A stretch of DNA of 64,000 bases from Actinomadura rubteroloni (GCF_002911665.1 NZ_MTBP01000002.1:1736001-1800000); one strand, 5' to 3'; positions 7,753-16,264 are shown, counted from the stretch's first letter. Program-made: numbers and translations. Notes: a model not told the origin generated them from the letters alone.

Positions 7753-10700
7753 ATGGTCGTGCTCACGGTGCTCGGGACGTTCGAGGCGGCGGTCGGCGGC
7801 ACGCCGGTGCCGCTCGGCGGCCCGCGCCAGCGCGCCGTGCTGGCGCTGCTCGTCGCCGCGCGCGGCGCGGTCGTCCCGGTGGACCGGCTGGTGGACGACC
7901 TGTGGCGCGGCGAGCCCCCGGCCAAGGCCCTCGCGTCGCTCCAGGCGTACGTGTCGAACCTGCGGCGGTTGCTGGAACCGGACCGTCCGCCGCGCGCCCC
8001 GGCCCGCCTCCTGGTCAGCGCGCCCCCCGGCTACGCGCTGCGCCTGCCGGACGACGCCGTGGACGCCTGGCGCTTCGCCGCCCTCGTCCGCGCCGCCCGA
8101 GACGCCGAAGACCCGCGCCGCCTCCTGGACGAAGCCCTGTCGCTCTGGCACGGCCCGGCCTTCGCCGAGGCGGCCGACGAGCCGTGGGCCGCCCCGGAGG
8201 TCGCGCGCCTGGCGGACCTGCGGTCGGCGGCACGCGAACTGCGGGTCGCCGCCGCCCTGCGCGCCGGCGACACGACGGACGCCGTCGCCGAAGCCGCCCG
8301 CCTCACCGAAGACGAACCCCTGCGCGAAGAAGGCTGGCGCCTGCGCGCCCTGGCCCTGGACGCGTCCGGCCGCCGCGCCGACGCCCTCGCCGTCCTGCGC
8401 TCGGCCCGCCGCGTCCTCGCCGACGAACTGGGCCTCGACCCCGGCCCCGCCCTGACCCACCTAGAACAAGCCATCCTCACGGGCACAACCCCCGACCCGG
8501 CCACCCCCGGCAACGCCGCGCAAGGCAATGCCGCGCGCAGCGGTAACGCACACTGCGGCGGCGCCGTCGGCGGCGGCGCGGACAGCGTCGAGTCGACGGC
8601 CCCGGCCACCACGCCCGGCGGCGCGCAGAGCGGCAGCGCGCAGAGCGGCAGCGCGCAGAGCGGCAGCGCGCAGAGCGGCAGCGCGCAGAGCGGCAGCGCG
8701 CAGAGCGGCAGCGCGCAGAGCGGCAGCGCGCAGAGCGGCAGCGCGCAGAGCGGCAGCGGCGCGCCGCCTGCGCTGGCCGCCGCGTACGGCGGTAGTGCGT
8801 CTGACCGCGATGGTGCGTACGGCGGCGCCGTCGGTGTGGGCGTGGCGGGGTCGGGGGTCGTCGGGCGGGACGTCGAACTCGGTGCGCTGCTGGGCGCGGC
8901 CGGGGACGCGCGGGGCGGCGGGCTGCGGATCGCACTCGTTATGGGTGAGGCGGGCATCGGCAAGTCGGCGTTGCTCGGCGAGTTGGCGCGGCGTCTCGCG
9001 GCGGCGGGCTGGCGGACGGCGACCGGCCGCTGCCCGGAGGACGCCGGGGCGCCGCCCGCGTGGGCGTGGGCGGAGGCGTTGCGCCAGGTCGCGGCGGACG
9101 TTCCGCCGCCGGGCGACGCGCTCGACCCGCTGCTGTCCGACACGCCGCGCCCCGACCGGAGCGACGCCGCGACGGCCCGTTTCCGGCTGCACCGGGCGGT
9201 CTGGGCGTGGCTGGGCGCGGCGGCGGGTGACCGTCCGCTCGCGGTCTTCCTGGACGACCTGCACTGGGCCGATCCCGCCACGCTCGCCCTCCTGGACGGC
9301 GCCGCGACCGCGCCCGACGCGCCGCTGCTGGTGGTCGGGGCGTTCCGCGCGGACGAGTCCGAGCGCCTCACCGGGACGCTCGCCGCGCTGGCCCGGCGGT
9401 CCCCGCTGCGGCTGCCGCTGTCCGGATTGTCCGCCGACGCGGTCGCCGAACTCGTCGCCGGCGAGGGCGGCGCGGACGACGCCACCGTCGCCGCGCTCGC
9501 CGAGCGCACCGGCGGCAATCCGTTCTACGTGCGCGAGAGCGTCCGGCTGCGCAACTCCGAGGGCGCGCTCGTCGCGCTGTCGGAGGTGCCCGAGGGCGTC
9601 CGGGACGTCCTGCGGCGGCGGCTGGCACGGCTGCCGGAACCGGCGGTCGCGGTACTGCGGCTCGCGGCGGTGGCGGGCGACGACGTCCGCGCCGACGTGC
9701 TGATCGAGGCGGCGGACGCCGGGGAGGACGCGGTCCTGGACGCCCTCGACGCCGGCATCCTCGCGGGCCTGCTCACCGAGCCCGCGCCGGGACGGGTCGG
9801 GTTCGCGCACGCGCTCGTCCGCGACACGATGACCGCCGACCTCAGCGCGTTGCGGCGCGGCCGGATGCACGCGCGGCTCGGCGCGGCGCTGGAGCGGATC
9901 GAGCCGGGCGACGTCCCGGCGCTAGCCCGGCACTTCCGCGCGGCGGGGACGGCCGCGACCGCCGACCGCGCCGTCCGGTACGCGGTGCGGGCGGCGGAAC
10001 TGGCGGAGGACCGGTACGCCCACGAAACAGCGGTGGACCTGCTCACCGGCGCCCTGGATTCTCTTTCCGACGACGACCCGGCCGAGCACGTCGCGCTGCT
10101 GTGCCGCCTGCTGCGCGCGCAAACCCGCGCGGGCGACCTGACGGCCGCACGCGCAACCCGAGACCGGGCCGTCGCGCTCGCCGGAGACCGCGACGACCTG
10201 CTCATCGCCGCCTTCACCGCCTGGACCGAGCCGACCCCGTGGCAGCGCCGCCCGTACGGAACGGTGGACGAACAGTCCGTCGCAACCCTGCGACGTCTGC
10301 TCGCCACGCCCACCCCGAACGGCACTCCCGGCACGAACTTCGGCGACACGACCAGCGCAGGCCGCCCGGACGGCACGGGCGGCACGAGCAGCGCGGACAC
10401 CGCGGGCCGCCCGGGGGGTGCGGGCCGACCCGGAAGTGCGGACGGCACGGACAACGCGGACGACACAGGCGGTTCGGGCGGCACGGGCGGCACGGGCGGC
10501 ACGGACAACGCGGGCCGCCCGGGAGGTGCGGGCGGCACGAACAGTGCAGGCGGCACGAGCGGCACGAGCGGCACGGGCCGTGCGAGCGGCACGGGCGGTG
10601 CGAGCGGCACGGGCGGTGCGAGCGGCACGGGCGGCGCGAGCGGTGCGGACGTTGTGACGCGTGCTCGCCTGCTCACGGCCTACGCGGCGGAGCTGGCCGG

Positions 10701-11586
10701 GACGGGCGACGCGTCCGCGCGGGCCGCCGCCGAGGAGGCCGTCGTGCTCGCCCGCCGCCTCGGCGACCCCGCGCTGCGGGCGTTGTCGCTGACGACGCTG
10801 GCGAGCGAGATCGTCCGCCCGCGCTCCGGCCTGGACGCGATCGCGAGCGAACTGGCCGATCTCGGCGTTGAACACGACCTGCCGGCCGTCCGCTGGTTCG
10901 GGACGTTCAGCCTCGCACGCGCCGCCGCCCTGGCCGGCGACCCGGACGGAACGTCCCGCCGCACCGCCGAGGCCGCCGACCTGGCCGCCCGGTACGCGAT
11001 GCCGGAGGCGACCACCGCGACCGGCACCGCGCTGGCCGCGCTGGACGTGGCGGCGGGCCGGTTCGACGCCGCCGAACGCCGCTACGCCCGCGTCGCGGAC
11101 GAGATGCGCCGCCAGGGCTCCCTGCACGCGGGCTTCGAACTCCTGGCCCGCGCATCGCTCGCCGTCGCCCGCGGCACGCTCCACGAACTGGCCGACGACA
11201 AAGACGAGATCTTCGCCGCCATAGGCCCGCTGTCAGCGAACATGCTGGCCGCCGCGCTGGCCGCCGCCGACCGCCCCGCCGAGGCCCGGACGATGCTCGC
11301 CGCCGCCCCGCCGATCGCCCCCGACTACCTCTTCACCTTCTTCACGACCTTCCGCGCGCTGGCCGTGATCACGCTGAACGACCGGGACGAAGCGAAAGCC
11401 CTCTACAAAGCACTGCTCCCCTTCCACGATTCAGCGCCCGCAGGCCTGGAGAGCATGTCGGTGGCGCTGAGGCCCGTCCCGCAGACGCTCGGCGAACTGG
11501 CCCGGCTCCTCGGCCGTCCCGACGAGGCCCACTTCCGCGAGGCCCGCGCCGTCGCGGAGCGCTGGAACGCCCCGCACTGGCACTAG
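7753..11586 (+). CDS. AfsR-like transcriptional regulator: winged helix, BTAD, STAND ATPase and TPR-like repeats
   Basis: The 1277 residues read: winged-helix DNA-binding domain (about 1-75), BTAD domain (about 90-240), low-complexity linker (241-345), and a STAND/AAA ATPase with P-loop GEAGIGKS at 398-405 and Walker B FLDDLHWAD. A helical-repeat C-terminus follows. Two insertions are unusual. One is nine exact AQSGS units (residues 291-335). The other is a Gly/Thr/Ser-rich run of about 110 residues (856-966) splitting the C-terminal repeats. SARP-type large regulators activate secondary-metabolite or stress genes after nucleotide-dependent switching. ATG 7753 opens the conserved first strand. 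The stop overlaps the convergent response-regulator gene by 4 bases. Confidence 0.9.
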   Translation: MVVLTVLGTFEAAVGGTPVPLGGPRQRAVLALLVAARGAVVPVDRLVDDLWRGEPPAKALASLQAYVSNLRRLLEPDRPPRAPARLLVSAPPGYALRLPDDAVDAWRFAALVRAARDAEDPRRLLDEALSLWHGPAFAEAADEPWAAPEVARLADLRSAARELRVAAALRAGDTTDAVAEAARLTEDEPLREEGWRLRALALDASGRRADALAVLRSARRVLADELGLDPGPALTHLEQAILTGTTPDPATPGNAAQGNAARSGNAHCGGAVGGGADSVESTAPATTPGGAQSGSAQSGSAQSGSAQSGSAQSGSAQSGSAQSGSAQSGSAQSGSGAPPALAAAYGGSASDRDGAYGGAVGVGVAGSGVVGRDVELGALLGAAGDARGGGLRIALVMGEAGIGKSALLGELARRLAAAGWRTATGRCPEDAGAPPAWAWAEALRQVAADVPPPGDALDPLLSDTPRPDRSDAATARFRLHRAVWAWLGAAAGDRPLAVFLDDLHWADPATLALLDGAATAPDAPLLVVGAFRADESERLTGTLAALARRSPLRLPLSGLSADAVAELVAGEGGADDATVAALAERTGGNPFYVRESVRLRNSEGALVALSEVPEGVRDVLRRRLARLPEPAVAVLRLAAVAGDDVRADVLIEAADAGEDAVLDALDAGILAGLLTEPAPGRVGFAHALVRDTMTADLSALRRGRMHARLGAALERIEPGDVPALARHFRAAGTAATADRAVRYAVRAAELAEDRYAHETAVDLLTGALDSLSDDDPAEHVALLCRLLRAQTRAGDLTAARATRDRAVALAGDRDDLLIAAFTAWTEPTPWQRRPYGTVDEQSVATLRRLLATPTPNGTPGTNFGDTTSAGRPDGTGGTSSADTAGRPGGAGRPGSADGTDNADDTGGSGGTGGTGGTDNAGRPGGAGGTNSAGGTSGTSGTGRASGTGGASGTGGASGTGGASGADVVTRARLLTAYAAELAGTGDASARAAAEEAVVLARRLGDPALRALSLTTLASEIVRPRSGLDAIASELADLGVEHDLPAVRWFGTFSLARAAALAGDPDGTSRRTAEAADLAARYAMPEATTATGTALAALDVAAGRFDAAERRYARVADEMRRQGSLHAGFELLARASLAVARGTLHELADDKDEIFAAIGPLSANMLAAALAAADRPAEARTMLAAAPPIAPDYLFTFFTTFRALAVITLNDRDEAKALYKALLPFHDSAPAGLESMSVALRPVPQTLGELARLLGRPDEAHFREARAVAERWNAPHWH
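8623..8757 (+). repeat. Perfect 15-bp minisatellite, 9 copies, coding AQSGS
   Basis: The unit GCGCAGAGCGGCAGC is repeated nine times without a mismatch and in frame, giving nine AQSGS pentapeptides between the BTAD and ATPase domains. Perfect identity suggests recent expansion by slippage. Because the unit is a multiple of three, gain or loss changes linker length without a frameshift. Confidence 0.97.
10318..10650 (+). repeat. In-frame Gly/Thr/Ser low-complexity expansion within the AfsR-like gene
   Basis: This run is made of degenerate GGCACG, GGCACGAGC and GGCGGTGCGAGC-type units. Its 3' end has three GGASGT hexapeptide repeats from an 18-bp unit. It encodes about 110 residues almost free of hydrophobic amino acids, interrupting what looks like the TPR-like C-terminal domain. 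Composition and repeat structure differ sharply from the flanking coding DNA. Confidence 0.85.
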
Positions 11587-12212
11587 ACGAGGCGGCGGGC
11601 GGCGGCCCAGCGGGAGAGTTCGTGCCGGTTGGAGAGCTGGAGCTTGCGCAGGACGCTCGACACGTGCGTCTCGACCGTCTTCACCGAGATGAACAGCTCG
11701 CGCGCGATCTCCTTGTAGGCGTAGCCGCGCGCGATCAGCCGCAGCACCTCGCGCTCGCGCTGGGTGATCTGGTCGAGTTCGGGGTCGGCGGGCGGGGCGT
11801 CGGACGCGGCGAACGCGTCCAGGACGAACCCGGCGAGCCGGGGCGAGAAGACCGCGTCGCCGTCCGCCACCCGGGCGATCGCGTCGGTCAGCTCCGGACC
11901 GGAGATCGTCTTGGTGACGTAGCCGCGGGCGCCGCCGCGCACGACGCCGATGACGTCCTCGGCGGCGTCCGACACCGACAGCGCGAGGAACCGCGACGGC
12001 ACCGCGCCGTGCAGCCGCCGCAGCACCTCGATGCCCCCGCCGCCGGGCAGGTGGACGTCCAGCAGCACGACGTCCGGCGCCGCCGCCTTGATCACGGCGA
12101 CGGCCTCGTCCACGTCGCCCGCCTCGCCGACGATCTCGACGGACGGCCCGAGTTCGGCCTTCACGCCCGTCCGGAACATCTGGTGGTCATCGACCAGCAC
12201 GACCCGGTTCAT
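11583..12212 (-). CDS. LuxR/NarL-family response regulator, partner of the PspC kinase
   Basis: This 209-residue protein begins at ATG 12212 with the receiver domain. The acidic pair is in VLVDDHQMF, the phospho-acceptor Asp in VVLLDVHLPGGGG (about residue 51), and Lys in YVTKTIS (about 105). A NarL-type HTH (LDQITQREREVLRLIARGYAYKEIARELFISVKTVETHVSSVL) is near 145-195, only part of which is needed to make the call. The gene overlaps the upstream kinase stop by 4 bases, so kinase and regulator are one transcript and should form a two-component pair. Confidence 0.93.
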   Translation of the reverse strand: MNRVVLVDDHQMFRTGVKAELGPSVEIVGEAGDVDEAVAVIKAAAPDVVLLDVHLPGGGGIEVLRRLHGAVPSRFLALSVSDAAEDVIGVVRGGARGYVTKTISGPELTDAIARVADGDAVFSPRLAGFVLDAFAASDAPPADPELDQITQREREVLRLIARGYAYKEIARELFISVKTVETHVSSVLRKLQLSNRHELSRWAAARRLV

Positions 12213-13360
12213 GATCTCTTGATCTCCAGCCTGACCTCGGTGCCCTCGCCCGGCGCGGTGCGGACGGCGGCCGTCCCGCCGTTCCGTTCCATACGTCCGA
12301 TGATGGACCCTCGCACGCCCATCCGGTCGCCGGGGATGGCGTCCAGGTCGAAGCCCTTGCCCCGGTCCCGGACGAAGATGCTGACCGCGTCGCCCTCGAC
12401 CTCGGCGAACACCGACACCGGCGCCGCGCCCGAGTACTTGGCCGCGTTCACCATCGCCTCCCGCGCCGCCTGGAGCGTCGCGCCGAGCCGTTCGTCCAGC
12501 GCCGCGTCCCCGACGACGACGATCTCGATCGGGACGCCGTGCAGGTCCTCGACCTCCCCGGCCGTCTCGCGGATCGCGGCGGCGAACATCCGGCCGGCGT
12601 CCGAGCGCGGCTGGTAGAGCCAGGTCCGCAGCGTCCGCTCCTGGGAGCGCGCGAGGCGCTGCACCTCGCGCGGGTCGGACGCGTTGCGCTGGATCAGCGT
12701 CAGCGTATGCAGCACCGAGTCGTGGATGTGGGCGGCCAGTTCGGCGCGCTCCTGGGACCGGACGCGTTCCTGCCGTTCGGCGTCCAAGTCCTGCCAGAGC
12801 CGCACGACCCACGGCGTCGCGATCACCGACACCCCGGCCAGGATGATCAGTGTGGCGATGACGACGTACCGGGCCTGCCCCGCGTCCACCTGCCGCGCGA
12901 CGAACCCGGCGACACCGCCGACGACGAGCAGCAGGCCGACGATGCTGCGCAGCCACATCCGGCGCAGCGGCATCACCCACCGTTTGCGCTGGTCCCGGTC
13001 CGCCTGCTGCCAGAGGATCGCCGCGCCGACGCCGCCCGCCAGGAACGGCCACAGCGCGGCCTGCGCCAGGTTCGTCCCGAAGGTCAGCGTGGACAGCCCG
13101 ACGGTGACGGCCGCGTAGGCGAGGAGCTGCCCCCAGTCGCGTCCGGCGATCCGCGCGGGCTCGTCCGTGTCGCGCGGGACGAGCAGCCAGAACGCCCCGT
13201 AGGCCGCGACGCCGAGCCCGCCGCCGATGGTGAGCAGCACGAACGCGACGCGGACGATCGCCACGTCCACGCCGAGATGGTCGGCGAGGCCGCGCGCCGC
13301 CCCGGCCAGCAGTCGGCCCTCGGACCGCCGCTTCAGCTCCCCCATGCCGTCGATCGTCAC
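12209..13360 (-). CDS. PspC-domain membrane sensor histidine kinase (HisKA_3/NarX-like)
   Basis: The protein has 383 residues. An N-terminal PspC domain (about 8-65, GRLLAGAARGLADHLGVDV) is followed by four to five hydrophobic segments. The dimerisation helix with phospho-acceptor His is in AHIHDSVLHTLTLIQRNA (about 225), and the ATPase domain has N-box EAMVNAAKYSGA and G-box DRGKGFDLD. GTG 13360 is used here; ATG 13345 five codons in is an alternative and neither has a strong Shine-Dalgarno. PspC kinases of actinomycetes respond to envelope stress. A divergent gene encodes another PspC protein, suggesting a shared stimulus. Confidence 0.9.
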   Translation of the reverse strand: MTIDGMGELKRRSEGRLLAGAARGLADHLGVDVAIVRVAFVLLTIGGGLGVAAYGAFWLLVPRDTDEPARIAGRDWGQLLAYAAVTVGLSTLTFGTNLAQAALWPFLAGGVGAAILWQQADRDQRKRWVMPLRRMWLRSIVGLLLVVGGVAGFVARQVDAGQARYVVIATLIILAGVSVIATPWVVRLWQDLDAERQERVRSQERAELAAHIHDSVLHTLTLIQRNASDPREVQRLARSQERTLRTWLYQPRSDAGRMFAAAIRETAGEVEDLHGVPIEIVVVGDAALDERLGATLQAAREAMVNAAKYSGAAPVSVFAEVEGDAVSIFVRDRGKGFDLDAIPGDRMGVRGSIIGRMERNGGTAAVRTAPGEGTEVRLEIKRS

Positions 13361-13380
13361 ACGCGGGGCCGCGCGGGCGC

Positions 13381-13399
13381 ATCAGGGGGCGTCCCTGAT
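13381..13399. promoter_or_regulatory. Inverted repeat ATCAGGG-N5-CCCTGAT in the divergent PspC promoter
   Basis: A perfect 7-bp arm palindrome with a 5-base spacer lies 20 bases upstream of the kinase start and 69 bases upstream of the divergent PspC/LiaF-like gene. Related half-sites (CCCCAGGG, CAGGGG) follow to 13423. It is a reasonable operator for the LuxR-type regulator encoded next to the kinase, controlling both transcripts. Assignment is by position only. Confidence 0.45.
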
Positions 13400-13468
13400 G
13401 TTGTCCCCAGGGTCCGCTCAGGGGTGTACCCGATACCGCGCGGGCGGGCCGCCCGTCACGATGGACGC

Positions 13469-14647
13469 ATGGACGAAGCGATCCCACGGCTGGTGCGGAC
13501 GGGCGAGGGCCGCGTGCTGGCCGGCGTGTGCTCGGGGCTCGGCACCCGGACGGGCCTGGACCCCGTCGTGTACCGAGTCGGGTTCGGGCTGCTGACCGTC
13601 GCGCACGGCGAGGGCGTGCTGCTCTACATCGCGGCGGCGCTGCTCATGCCGTCCGCGCCGGACGTGACGGCGCCCGCCGAGCGGCTGCTGCGGCGCCGGT
13701 TCGACGCGACGACCGTCCTTGCGATCCTCGGCGCGCTGTGGGGCGCGATCGTCGTGACCGGGGTGTTCGGGACGCAGTTCTCCACCAGCGCGATCTCGGT
13801 CGTGACGCTGTTCGGGCTGGCGCTGCTCGTCGCGCACTCCCGGGGCGTGGACCTGGCGGAGCTGGCGCGGACGATGCCGGAGCGGCTGCGCGGCCACCCG
13901 ATCGTCCCGGCCGCCGCCGCGCCCGTCGAGCTGGACAAGCGGCCTCCGGCGGACGGCGGGCTGCCCCCGGGGATGATCGACCTGGCCGCGTACTCGTCCG
14001 GACGCGAGCCGCTGCCGGACGAGCCGAAGCCCGCCAAGCCCCGGTCCCCGCTCACCCCGGCCACGGTCTGGACGGCGCTCGCCGCGGGCGCCGCGACCCT
14101 CCCGTTCACCGGGGACCTCGCCGCGACGCGGGTCGTGCTCGTCGCGGGCGGCGTCGCGCTGGCCGTCGTCGCCGCCGGCCTGCTGCTCGGCGGCTGGTTC
14201 CGCGCACGCGGGCTCGTCCTGGTCGGCGCGCTCCTCACCCTCACCCTTCTGACGGACGCGGTGATCATGCAGGCACCTAAGGGGATGCGGTTCGGCGACG
14301 TCGATTGGAGGCCCGCCACCGTGGCGAGCACGCAGCAGGGTTATCGCATGGCCGTCGGTTCGGGACGGCTGGACCTCACGTCGCTGCCCGTCCGCGCGGG
14401 CGAGCACGTCCAGATCAAGGCCGAGGTGCTGATGGGCGAGCTGAAACTGACCGTCCCGCGCGGCGCGCGGGTGAACCTGTCGGCGTATCTGCTGGTCGGG
14501 GACCTGACGGTGGAGAGCCGCACGGTCAACGGGCCGCGCGTGGACGTCCGGCAGGTCCTCGAACCGGACGCGGCCGTGCGGAACCCGCCGGTGATCGACC
14601 TGCGCGTCCGGACGGGCCTCGGCGACGTGGAGGTGCACCGTGGCTGA
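13469..14647 (+). CDS. PspC-domain membrane protein with LiaF-like C-terminal domain
   Basis: This is 392 residues from ATG 13469; the longer open frame upstream is antisense to the kinase. The N-terminal PspC domain (about 9-62, GEGRVLAGVCSGLGTRTGLD) precedes several transmembrane helices (about 80-125 and 190-255). The C-terminal soluble domain (about 285-392) is rich in beta strands with VKAEVLMGELKLTVP-like motifs, as in LiaF/DUF4097 cell-wall-stress proteins. In Firmicutes LiaF restrains a LiaS-type kinase; here the neighbouring divergent PspC kinase is the likely partner. It overlaps the next gene by 8 bases. Confidence 0.82.
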   Translation: MDEAIPRLVRTGEGRVLAGVCSGLGTRTGLDPVVYRVGFGLLTVAHGEGVLLYIAAALLMPSAPDVTAPAERLLRRRFDATTVLAILGALWGAIVVTGVFGTQFSTSAISVVTLFGLALLVAHSRGVDLAELARTMPERLRGHPIVPAAAAPVELDKRPPADGGLPPGMIDLAAYSSGREPLPDEPKPAKPRSPLTPATVWTALAAGAATLPFTGDLAATRVVLVAGGVALAVVAAGLLLGGWFRARGLVLVGALLTLTLLTDAVIMQAPKGMRFGDVDWRPATVASTQQGYRMAVGSGRLDLTSLPVRAGEHVQIKAEVLMGELKLTVPRGARVNLSAYLLVGDLTVESRTVNGPRVDVRQVLEPDAAVRNPPVIDLRVRTGLGDVEVHRG

Positions 14648-14855
14648 CCGGCGCTTCGACGCGGGCGCGGTCGTCGCCGGGCTGTTGTTCGGCGGTGCCG
14701 CCGCGTGCTTCCTGGTCCAGGGGATCACCGGGGACGCCGTCCTCGGGATCCGGACGCTCGTCGCGGCCGTGTTCTGCGGGCTCGGCGTGATCGGCGTGGT
14801 GCGGGCGGTCGGACGCGTCCGGCGGACGGTCAGACGGCCGCCGCGTGCAGGGTGA
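14640..14855 (+). CDS. Small two-helix membrane protein coupled to the PspC gene
   Basis: The protein has 71 residues from GTG 14640, inside the 3' end of the preceding gene. It has two hydrophobic helices (about 9-28 and 35-55) and a strongly basic C-terminal tail (VRRTVRRPPRAG). It is probably co-translated with the PspC/LiaF-like protein and so part of the same envelope-stress module. No family is recognised. Confidence 0.7.
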   Translation: MADRRFDAGAVVAGLLFGGAAACFLVQGITGDAVLGIRTLVAAVFCGLGVIGVVRAVGRVRRTVRRPPRAG

Positions 14856-15258
14856 CGGCGTAGGCCGGGGACGGGTTGACGACGGCGCGGGTGCCCGGCC
14901 CGCCGTGGACGCGGACGCGGCTCGGCCGCAGCGGACGCTCGGTGACGCCGTCGCCGCTGATGAACACCTCGGTCAGCTCGCCCGCGACGAGCACGCAGAC
15001 CTGGGTTCCGTGGGCGGCGTGCGGGCCGGAGCGGTGACCGGGCGGACGGACGGTGATCCACGTGCGGACGCCGTCCCGCTCGTCCAGCGGAATGCGGACG
15101 GGCGCGGCGGCGTCGAACCGGACCCGTCCCCACCAGTCGGCGGGCCGGGACGCGAGGTCGAGCACGCGCGCGGCGAGTTGCCCGGCGGTGGCGGGACGGG
15201 GGGCGAGCAGGCGGCCGTGGGGGTCGTCCTGGCCGCGCATGGTCAGATCGGGAACCAT
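14830..15258 (-). CDS. Cupin-fold protein resembling cysteine dioxygenase family, preceded by a leader peptide
   Basis: This 142-residue single-domain protein has a beta-rich central part with PPGHRSGPHAAHGTQVCVLVAGELTEV (about 73-98). That is a plausible cupin motif 1, in which His residues would bind Fe, as in the cysteine dioxygenase-like proteins of actinomycetes. Family assignment is tentative: the second motif is weak and the protein is shorter than typical CDO. What supports a sulfur link is the Cys-containing leader peptide ORF upstream on the same strand. It converges with and overlaps the 3' end of the small membrane protein gene. Confidence 0.55.
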   Translation of the reverse strand: MVPDLTMRGQDDPHGRLLAPRPATAGQLAARVLDLASRPADWWGRVRFDAAAPVRIPLDERDGVRTWITVRPPGHRSGPHAAHGTQVCVLVAGELTEVFISGDGVTERPLRPSRVRVHGGPGTRAVVNPSPAYAVTLHAAAV

Positions 15259-15306
15259 CGGTGGTCCTTCGTGAGGGCGCCGGAAGAGGGGCGTGGCTGA
15301 CTCAGG

Positions 15307-15387
15307 TCAGCGGCGACACGAAGGACACAGCGCGCTGGCCACGCGGCGGAGGGCCACGGGGCTGCGGAACGGCAGGCGCGCTGTCAC
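15307..15387 (-). CDS. 26-residue putative regulatory leader peptide (Cys-containing)
   Basis: GTG 15387 to TGA 15307-15309 encodes a 26-residue peptide ending RRVASALCPSCRR. The pattern L-x-x-R...V-x-L-R-R-V-A-S-A-L-C matches the small putative leader peptides found upstream of sulfur/cysteine genes in actinobacteria. Their C-terminal cysteine codons are thought to sense cysteinyl-tRNA supply. The stop lies 48 bases before the start of the cupin gene. No Shine-Dalgarno is visible, but a TTGACA lies 31 bases upstream, so the mRNA may begin at the GTG itself. Confidence 0.68.
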   Translation of the reverse strand: MTARLPFRSPVALRRVASALCPSCRR

Positions 15388-15418
15388 GGGCTCTAGGAGA
15401 CACGCCGGGACGGGCCGC

Positions 15419-15424
15419 TGTCAA
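15419..15424 (-). promoter_or_regulatory. Perfect -35 box (TTGACA) for the leader-peptide transcript
   Basis: TTGACA on the minus strand ends 31 bases before the leader GTG, a distance compatible with transcription starting at or next to that codon. The -10 region is poor (TCTCCTAG), so the call rests mainly on the -35 and on leaderless architecture being common for these peptides. Confidence 0.45.
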
Positions 15425-15540
15425 ACCGGAGCGTCCGTATCGTCCCAGTTCACGCCGTAAGTCATTGATCGCGGTCTGGCGGCGAACCGGGGACGGTCGT
15501 AGGGTCGCGAGGCAAGACCCCCGACGATAAGGACCGAAAG

Positions 15541-16263
15541 ATGAAGCTCGACCACGAATTCACCGTGCCGGTACCGGTGGATCGGGCGTGGTCGGTGCTG
15601 CGGGACGTCAAGGGCGTCGTGCCGTTCGTCCCCGGCGCGACCCTCGACGCGGTCGACGGCGACACCCTCACCGGACGGCTCCGCGTCAAGGCCGGGAGCA
15701 TCACCGTGACCTATCGCGGCACGGCCCGCGTGACCTCCGCGGACGCCGTCGAGCGCACCATCACCGTCGAGGCGGACGGACGCGAGGCGCGCGGCCCCGG
15801 AACCGTCACCGCGACCCTCACCGCGCGCCTGCACGACGCGGACGGCGGGACGCTCGTCGCGCTGCACACGACGCTGAACGTCACGGGCCGCATCACCGAG
15901 CTGGGCTTCGACACGCTGACGGGGGTGGGCGAACGGCTCGTCGCCCGGTTCGCGCGGGCCCTCGCCGACGACCTGGCCGCCCGTCCCGGCCCGGAGGCCG
16001 TCCGGGTGCCGGTCGAGGAGATCACGCCGAAGACGATCAGCGAGACGCTGCCCGAGCCGGGCGTCCTGGCCCGTCCGCTCGTCCCCCGGCAGCGCACGGC
16101 GGGCCCGGACGACGCGCCGCCGCTCTCGCTGCGCGCGTTGCCCGAGCCCGTCGCGGCCCCCGTGGCGGCGCCGTCGATCGCCCGCCGCGCCGCGCCGGCC
16201 GCCGTGGCCGCGCTGCTCGCCGCGCTGGTGACGATCCGTCTCGTCCGGCGCCGCCGCGCCTGA
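15541..16263 (+). CDS. CoxG-like SRPBCC protein with C-terminal membrane anchor
   Basis: The protein has 240 residues. The N-terminal 150 match the carbon monoxide dehydrogenase subunit G/CoxG type of SRPBCC fold (DRAWSVLRDVKGVVPFVPGAT; GRLRVKAGSITVTYRGTA). A Pro/Ala-rich linker then leads to a single hydrophobic helix (about 216-232) followed by an RRRRA tail, so the protein is a tail-anchored CoxG homolog. CoxG helps anchor CO dehydrogenase to the membrane, but no cox structural genes are present here, so another ligand-carrying role is possible. AAGGACCGAAAG precedes ATG 15541. Confidence 0.82.
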   Translation: MKLDHEFTVPVPVDRAWSVLRDVKGVVPFVPGATLDAVDGDTLTGRLRVKAGSITVTYRGTARVTSADAVERTITVEADGREARGPGTVTATLTARLHDADGGTLVALHTTLNVTGRITELGFDTLTGVGERLVARFARALADDLAARPGPEAVRVPVEEITPKTISETLPEPGVLARPLVPRQRTAGPDDAPPLSLRALPEPVAAPVAAPSIARRAAPAAVAALLAALVTIRLVRRRRA

Positions 16264-16264
16264 A

